From: a virus
Direction: 5' to 3' (one strand)
IMG/VR virus record: IMGVR_UViG_3300009507_000158
Span: 1 to 21,405 of that record
Length of the DNA: 21,405 bases
Part shown: piece by piece, positions 5,868 through 12,900 of the stretch
Layout: the number at the start of each line of letters is the position of its first letter
How positions within the stretch are numbered: the first letter of the stretch is position 1
Position numbers and translations under genes: made by a program
The notes under the pieces: model-generated
The model's database searches: none
What the model saw: the letters and a program-made list of their open reading frames with translations, nothing else
What the model was told of the DNA's origin: nothing

Positions 5868-6476
5868 ATGTGTGATAATTATATTATGGATATATACTTT
5901 TACAGAACAAACAATAAACTTAATGGTAAATTTTACTATGGAACACATCAACAAAACGGTAGGCCTTATTTAGGATCAGGCACAATACTAAACAGAGCTA
6001 TAGATAGATACGGCGTTGACAGTTTTGAGTTTGTTATACTTAAAAGATTTAATACTAGGCAAGAAGCGTATGATTTTGAAGATAGGTTCCTAAAACTATA
6101 TAATATATCATCATTACCTAATTCTTATAACATAAAAAACGAAGGTTGTGGTGGGGATACTTTTACTAACAACCCACGTAAAGAAGAAACGCGGATAAAG
6201 CACCGTATCAACATGACTAAAAGAATGTCAGATCCAGCAGCGAGAGCTAAAATAAATGCGTTTAGAGACGTTTCAGATGCTAGGTTGACTTATCTTAAAG
6301 AAACTTGGTCAAAAGCCTCTACGGGTCGTCTAAATGGGCGCGCTAAGAAAGTATATGTTAAAGATAAACTTTACCACACTATAGATGAAGCTGCTTTAGG
6401 AGAAGCTTTAACAAGACAACAAGTAAAATATCGATTAAAAATGGATCACTATCCAGATTTTAAATTTAGCGTGTGA
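5868..6476 (+). CDS. GIY-YIG homing endonuclease, free-standing
   Basis: The protein has 202 residues. The N-terminal nuclease domain reads IYFYRTNNKLNGKFYYGTHQ (residues 9-28; the GIY and YIG strands become YFY and YYG). It is followed by YLGSGTILNRAIDRYGVDSF and a helix with the catalytic Glu candidate (YDFEDRFL, E71). The linker RMSDPAARAK and the C-terminal segment VYVKDKLYHTIDEAALGEAL resemble the modular DNA-binding repeats (NUMOD/IENR type) of phage homing enzymes. Such enzymes cut a target in phages that lack them and spread by repair. The gene lies 132 bases after intact nrdA and just before the operon terminator, a typical insertion at the edge of an RNR cluster. An internal ATG at 5886 (MDIYFY) fits the domain start equally well. 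There is no sign of a group I intron around it. Confidence 0.88.
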   Translation: MCDNYIMDIYFYRTNNKLNGKFYYGTHQQNGRPYLGSGTILNRAIDRYGVDSFEFVILKRFNTRQEAYDFEDRFLKLYNISSLPNSYNIKNEGCGGDTFTNNPRKEETRIKHRINMTKRMSDPAARAKINAFRDVSDARLTYLKETWSKASTGRLNGRAKKVYVKDKLYHTIDEAALGEALTRQQVKYRLKMDHYPDFKFSV

Positions 6477-6506
6477 CGGATAACAAGCATATGCTATACA
6501 TAATAT

Positions 6507-6541
6507 TAAAAAGGGGCCTCAATATGAGACCCCTTTTTTTA
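6507..6541. terminator. Bidirectional rho-independent terminator between convergent operons
   Basis: AAAAAGGGGCCTC, loop AATAT, then GAGACCCCTTTTTTT forms a GC-rich hairpin with one C-A mismatch. It has A-runs on the left and T-runs on the right, so it has a U-tract in either direction. It lies 30 bases after the last plus-strand gene and about 50 bases beyond the last minus-strand gene, exactly where both transcription units should end. Confidence 0.9.
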
Positions 6542-6590
6542 TAGGAATTGCAGGTATGGTACGCCTGATAATCTTTACTCCTATTTTTTA
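6541..6590 (+). other. Second stem-loop followed by a T-run (possible weaker plus-strand terminator)
   Basis: ATAGGA (6541-6546) pairs with TCCTAT (6579-6584). Inside it, CAGG (6551-6554) pairs with CCTG (6564-6567), and TTTTTTATTTTT follows. On the plus strand this looks like a backup terminator to the strong hairpin just before it. The stem is AT-rich and interrupted, so the call is tentative. It is too short and lacks the arms for a tRNA. Confidence 0.35.
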
Positions 6591-6593
6591 TTT

Positions 6594-6953
6594 TTAATAA
6601 GTCCATAATACTTTTGGAGCTTTGTCTTTATCGATATCTACATGTATAAACGACTTGCCTATACCTATCCTTGTAAACCCAACTTCTCTTAATATACCTT
6701 CTAATAAAAATCTATCAGTTGAATTTGTGCACTTTATATCTACAGCTAATCCTTTTAAATGAGATGAGGTGGGTTTACCACCAACCTCGGCATTGTGTTC
6801 AATTGTTCTATAGCCAGAATTTATAGCCATAGATTTACCATACTTTTTTCTAGCAACATCTAGCATACTTATTAGTTCATTACTAACTAGCTTTCCGCTG
6901 CCTAAAGAATCTGGAGAATCAAATTCTCCGTAAGTAAAATATTTAAACTTCAT
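6594..6953 (-). CDS. Peptidase M15-family zinc endopeptidase (probable endolysin or virion lytic enzyme)
   Basis: The protein has 119 residues, about the size of the compact M15_3 domain. Zinc ligands are visible in SSHLKGLAVDI (H65, D72) and FIHVDID (H104), with D106 next to it. INSGYRT (44-50) is the usual substrate-side Arg motif. Family members cleave D-Ala or L-Ala-D-Glu bonds in peptidoglycan. No signal peptide or membrane segment is present, so release would need a holin or packaging in the virion; no holin gene is visible here. The gene is the last of the minus-strand unit. Its ATG overlaps the stop of the giant gene as TAATG (6951-6955), so the two are translationally coupled. It could therefore act at entry, with the ejection proteins, as well as at lysis. 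Confidence 0.9.
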   Translation of the reverse strand: MKFKYFTYGEFDSPDSLGSGKLVSNELISMLDVARKKYGKSMAINSGYRTIEHNAEVGGKPTSSHLKGLAVDIKCTNSTDRFLLEGILREVGFTRIGIGKSFIHVDIDKDKAPKVLWTY

Positions 6954-9900
6954 TATTTAAATTTAGGTGTTTTAAATTTAGGTGTTTTAAAAGCGTTTTT
7001 CTTCTTCTTTTTTGATGATTTCTTTTTATCTTTAGGAATATTTAAATCGTATTTAGACCATCCTAATAATAAACCTAGCCTTTGTATTTCATCAAGCTCC
7101 ATGGTAGTTGCATCAACTATATTATTGATTTTTCGCATAGCCCTATCTAAAGGAATATTAGTTAAAGCGGAAGTTACTTGAGCACCAGCCATTAAAGCTG
7201 GATTGTCTATAGAAAAACCTTTGTCTATTACTTCTTGTCTACTTCCTGGATATGTAAATTTACGACCAGCACTTTTTATTTGTTGATATTTATATCTTAT
7301 TGGAGGAGAGAATCCTAATGCAGCATCGGCTACCCTGTCATAATCCTGAACAGTTTTACCTTGTTGTTTGTATATTTCAAGACCCATATCTTTTAGAGAA
7401 TTTACGATATTACCACTAACACCACTTCCTCTAAGTAAAGATGAAGCCATACCATTAACTACATCTATGTACTTATTTTGTGTTTTTGCTTCTGCTTTTC
7501 TTTTAGCAGCAGTAGATGTGGTATCATCGTCGTCATCTCCCATAAGATCCATAAATAAAGCTTTTTGTAAGCCATTAAACAATACATTTTGTAAAAATGA
7601 ATAGTAAACTATTTTAGATATATTTGTTTTTTGATCTCCTCTACCCGCTTTAAGATCCATTGCAGATTTTTTAATTATTCTAGCGTACTGACTAGGCGTA
7701 TTTGCAAATGATAATACAGTTCTTCCTAAAATTCCCGATTGTTGTTGGCTAATTTTATCAGGTCTACTTGATTGCTGTGATTCTTCTGCGGTTTCTTTGA
7801 AATCTAAAAAAGCTTTTTCTTTTGCTTCTTTTTCTGTATAAACTTTTTCGCCTTCAGCATTTGTTTCTTTTAAATAAGTTTTATATCTATTTCTAAAAAA
7901 TGTAGATCCTCCTGAAGCAATAGCAAAACTATCTGCTAATTGCGTTGGTGTAAAACCTACTTTTAATATTTTAGCAATAACTCCATTAATACCGCCTGCT
8001 TTAGCTATATCAGCTATTTCTGATTCTGTTACATTAAATTCAAGACCTCCTCTTCTATTTTTTAGATATTCAGAATTAAATAACATTTTAAAGTCACTCC
8101 AATATTGAGGTTGATTTGCAAAGGCGGCACCAGCTTTAAATATGTTGTTATCAGACATGTTTACAAAGTTACTTGCAGATATTAATTGCAATACTGCAGA
8201 TCTTTGATTTAAAAACATAATAGCTCCCGTTGAATTATTAACCCAGTCAGTAACTCTACCTCCTAAATAATCACCAGATATGTTTCTGTTTCTACCGGTT
8301 TTCATTCGATGTAACATGTTTTCCATTGCCTTGCGATAGCTTTTACCGTATACGCCTTCTAGTTTATTTAAGTTTTCTTTAGAAAAAATTTGATCTACAT
8401 TAGCTTGCCATTGTTCTAAATGCTGAGCTCTTTTTGTAGTATTAATGCCTTGCAGTAAATCTGTAGAAACATTACCAGATACCCAGTTATTACTAGGCTC
8501 TGGATAAGGTGTACCTTTATTTATTAATCTAATTTTATTCGCAAACTCAATCAATTCTGGATTTTTAACAAATTCTTTAATAACAGCATCAACCTCAGCT
8601 TTGTCTATACTTGGTATTTCATTACCTTGCTTAGACCATATATACATTCTTAAAGCATCTTCACCTGTATATTCTAAACCAGGCAATTTATCTTTCATTT
8701 TTTTAGTCAATGGCGATGTTCCTTTCCAGTCTTTACCAGCAATAGCTTCTGTAATTTCTTTTTTAATTTGCTTAAAATCTCTCATTAAAGCATTACGCTC
8801 ATTTGTAACAGCGGCATCTCCTCTAGCAAATGGATCAAGTAAATTCTTTTTATACCAAGCTAATTGCGCATTACCTTCTTTTCCTTTACCTAATGTTTTA
8901 TATAACAATCCAACGAAATCTTCTGCAGATGGTGGTATGAATAGATCAAGTCTACCTTTATTTTTACCTGCTTTTACACCTCGACTTTCGCTAAAAACAT
9001 CTTCAGCTTTAACACCAGTTTTATTTTCTATTATTTTATTGAATGTTTTACTTAAATCTCCGGAATTTAAATCTTTTGATGCAAAAGCTTTTGCACTTAC
9101 ATCAATTTTATCCATTTCAGCTAAAGCTTGATCATTTGTTTTAATGTTTTTAATATCTGCCCCTGCTTCTTTTAATAATTTTAAATTTGTTTTATTTGGA
9201 GGAGTTGATTCTTTTATAGATTTTTTAACTAAATAATTTCCCAGCAAACTTTTAGAGGGGGCGTGATAAAATTTATTTAGTTTTTTTACAATTTGTTTTG
9301 AAGTCATAACCAACGCATCTGCCCCTACAAGTTTTAAATATGATTGCATTTGAGGTGAAAACACACTGCCTAAAGCTTTGTCAGCTTCTACTCTAGATGT
9401 ATTGTCCACAAGAGCACTTTCATATCCTGTGTTCAATTTTTTTAATCCAGGTTCAAGATCAACTAAACCTTCTTTTAATAAGTTGATTGCATCGGTTTTA
9501 TATTTTACCGATTCTTTTAGATGCTCATTAGAAAATTTACCTTTTGTTGTTAATTCAAAAATTGTAAAAGGTGATGCAAGTCTAAACCCAAATTGTCTAT
9601 TATGAGTAAACATTAAAGATAATTTTTCTATAGCCTTTATTCTTTCCGCAGGTTTTCCCTCATATTTAGAGTTTAAACTTTTATTCATGCTTTTTATAAT
9701 AGCATTGTGATAAGCAGTATTTAGCTCATTAGAAAATCTAAAATTTTCTTCGTATATTTTATCTATTTCTTTTTCTTTTGCTTTATCTGTTAAGCTTTCA
9801 TTTGAAGTTATATTTCTAACTTTTCCAACACCTGTATTATTTGAACCCTGGGATATTTCTGCAAAAAACTTTTGTTGACTTTTTTCTACTAAATCAAAAA

Positions 9901-12900
9901 CAGGTTTCCATATAGAAGCATCAGCCTTGCTACCTAAAGTGCTTTCAAAATCTTTTAAAAATTGCTTAGTAGATTTACCCATTCCTCCGTCGTAGCCAAA
10001 TGTTTCAGCTATAATAAAACCTTTTTCTCCTGATAAAGTTTTTTGGAACTCTAAGATTTTTTTAGGTATTAATTCTAATATTGAGGCAGCTTCTTCTCTA
10101 AATTCTTTATGTGCTTCAGTATTGTGCCCAATTTTATTATTGTTTAATATATTTAAATTAGTTTCTGTTTTTAAAACTTCTTGACCTATTGCTTTTTTAA
10201 TATTTTCAGCTATTAATTCTTTTGCTTCAGTAGTATTAATAAATGATCTAACAGCAGCTTCTGATAATCTTCCTGATAATTCAGTATCTAATTCACCTCT
10301 TGTATATTGATTTATTAAAGTTCTATATTGCGCTTCGTTACTAACCGCAAGATCTTTCATTTTTAAAACTTCTTCATATAAGTCTTTAGACGAAAAAGAT
10401 CTATCTGCTTCACCTGAAGGTAATCTATCTAATTCTATAGAAACTTTTGATATAAAGTTTTCTCCTACATCATTACCCAATTCAGTTTGTCGTTCTTCTA
10501 CAATCTTTTTAAATGTGTCAGATTCTATTTTTTCCATTATAGCATCTTTACCTATTTCCATGGCTATAGTTTCTATAAGAGATCTTCTTTTACCGTCTAA
10601 TCTTTCATTACCAGTACCATCGCCTCCGAAGTATTTTTTCCATTCCGCAGGTGTTATATTTTTTTTCTTAAAAATAGCGTTACCTTGATCCGTAGCTTCT
10701 CTGGCTTGCTCTCCTGTTTTAGAATCTATTAATGGCTCAGCAAATATATTAAATCTTTTATTTATACTAGACTGACTTATATAATTTTTATATAATTTAA
10801 AAGTGTTGTCAATAAATGCAGAATATTCCGGAGTGGGTATTGCATTTTTAAATGATTGACCAGGTATTTTAGGTATTTTTAATTTACCAGCTTCTTTTTC
10901 TATTTCTTTAAATAAACTTATTTTAAAAGCCTCTTGTTGATATTGATTAAAGTTTTTAAGTTTAACGGGTTTTCCTTCTACGGATAATCCTTGCTTTGAT
11001 AAGTAATCGTTTACTTCTTTGAATCCTCTTGCTTTAATGTTTACAGTTTTATCTCCAATAGTGATATCTGCATTGTCTCTGAATAAAGCATAAGTAGCTT
11101 CCTCGCCTGACGATAGTTTAGCTTTAGCTATAGATCTAGCTCCTAATGTAGGAAACTTTAGCAGTAAAGTTTTTTCAGCTATACTCGTTGCCTTGTCGTT
11201 AATATTTTCCGATAATTTAGCCACAGCTACTGCAGCTTTTCTAGAAACCCTGTCATTTTTAGATAAATCTAAAAAAGCAACGCTACCTTCACCAGAAGAA
11301 GCCTCTTGCATTATTGCTTCTTGCTGGTTTTCTTCCATCCCCCCTAGCTTAATAGACTGCATTTGTTCAGCATATTCAGGTTTTTGCATAATACCAAGTA
11401 TACGCTTGTCTATATCTCTTTCAAGCATTGTAGTTAAGGTAGCCTCTGCTTTTGTTCCTTTAGCTATGGCTTCAAGGTTATCCAATCTAGAAGGCCCTTC
11501 GCTTTGTCTTATTTCACGTATTCCGTTTTCTTTAGCAAAGTTTTGAATTTCTTGTTTGCTTGGATTGTTATCTTTAACATATTTTATAACTTTTTGCCCT
11601 TCAAAATAAGGTTTTACAATGCCAGGAACTCCTCCTCTGTCCATTATTACAGCATCTGTAAGATTTTCAGCAAAATCGCTATCAACAGGTATGCTATTTC
11701 TATCTATATACCTTCTTATTTTTTGTAAAACTCTAGGCCTATATGCAAATCCAACCATGACGCCAGTTGCATCTATGTTTATTCTTTTTTCGCTAATACC
11801 TTCTTCATAAGCTTTATTTACTTTACTAAATATATCCTTATTATCTACGTCTAATTCTTTAGAAGAAAAATCTTTAAGAGCCTCTGCTTTTGTTTTAATT
11901 TCAGCACCAGTTTCTAAATCTATTAATTTTTTACCATCAATTTCTATGTTGGAAAACTTTTCAAACTGTTTAGAAATATTTTTACCTCCTTTTTCTATAT
12001 TACCAAGATCATATAAAAATTCCAAAAGATCACTTGCTCTATTTATATTTTTTTCTCCAATTTCTAAAGGTTTTTTAGAAGACAAGTCTAGGCCTATTTT
12101 ACCCGCGGTATTTTTAACTATTCTATTTATCCCTGTTAATAAGCCTTTACTTAAAAGCAAATCTTTGTATTTAGGATTTTGTAAAAATTCCGCAATATTC
12201 ATCACGTATTCTTCAGGTCTTTGTGATTTGTCTTTATACTTTTCATTAATAATTTCTTGAAAAGTTTTATCCCCTAGTTCACCGAAGCGCTCTCCTTCTA
12301 AAGCTTTATTAACAGTTGTTTCAATACCTTCTTTAAATTTTTGGGCAACACCTTCATTATTTTTAAAAGCTAAATCCATTAAAGCATGCCCTACTTCTTG
12401 TGTAAAAACACCTGGTTTATATTTTGATAGATCAACTTGAAATTCATTTGATTCTGGAAAGTACTTAGCCTTACTGCCATCTAAAGCATTAGGCTCTTTT
12501 TCGTTTCTTATTATTTTTAGTACAGGAGTTTTACCTTTAGATTGGAAAACCCCCGATTTTTTTACATTGTCAAATGATTTTTCTATACCAACTTTAGCTA
12601 TTTCAATTTTAGACTCAGCAACAATAATTTCTTTTTCTAAAATTCTTTGTTCTCTATTTGAAATATTACCTTCATTGATTTTAGTTCTTGCACTGTTTAT
12701 TTCTGAAGTTAATTCCCCAACATCTTTATTATAAAACGAAGCGTCCGCTCTTAGCAAGCTATTTTCTAATTCAATAGCATAATTTTCTTTTTGTTTTCTT
12801 TCTTTACCTTCTAATAAATAGTCACCCTCTGCATTTGTTTCAGTTAATAAACGCATAGCATCAGTAAAATTAGCTCTTTTTTTAGCAACACTCATAAAAT

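Noticed and set aside
5736-6510. Group I intron around the homing endonuclease
   Set aside because: nrdA ends with a normal CQACDG tail and stop before this region, and no second coding exon or intron core could be seen.
6541-6590. tRNA gene
   Set aside because: The element is about 45 bases with only two short stems; it lacks an anticodon arm and the TTCGA-type loop.
8601-9131. Plus-strand ORFs opposite the giant gene, the longest 176 residues
   Set aside because: Ser/Leu/Phe-rich antisense frames of a Lys/Glu-rich gene are expected in AT-rich DNA; no start context or family resemblance.
9965-10005. GYDGGMGKST in the giant protein as a possible ATP-binding P-loop
   Set aside because: Spacing does not fit GxxxxGK[ST] (Tyr stands where the first Gly is needed) and no Walker B-like strand is evident nearby.
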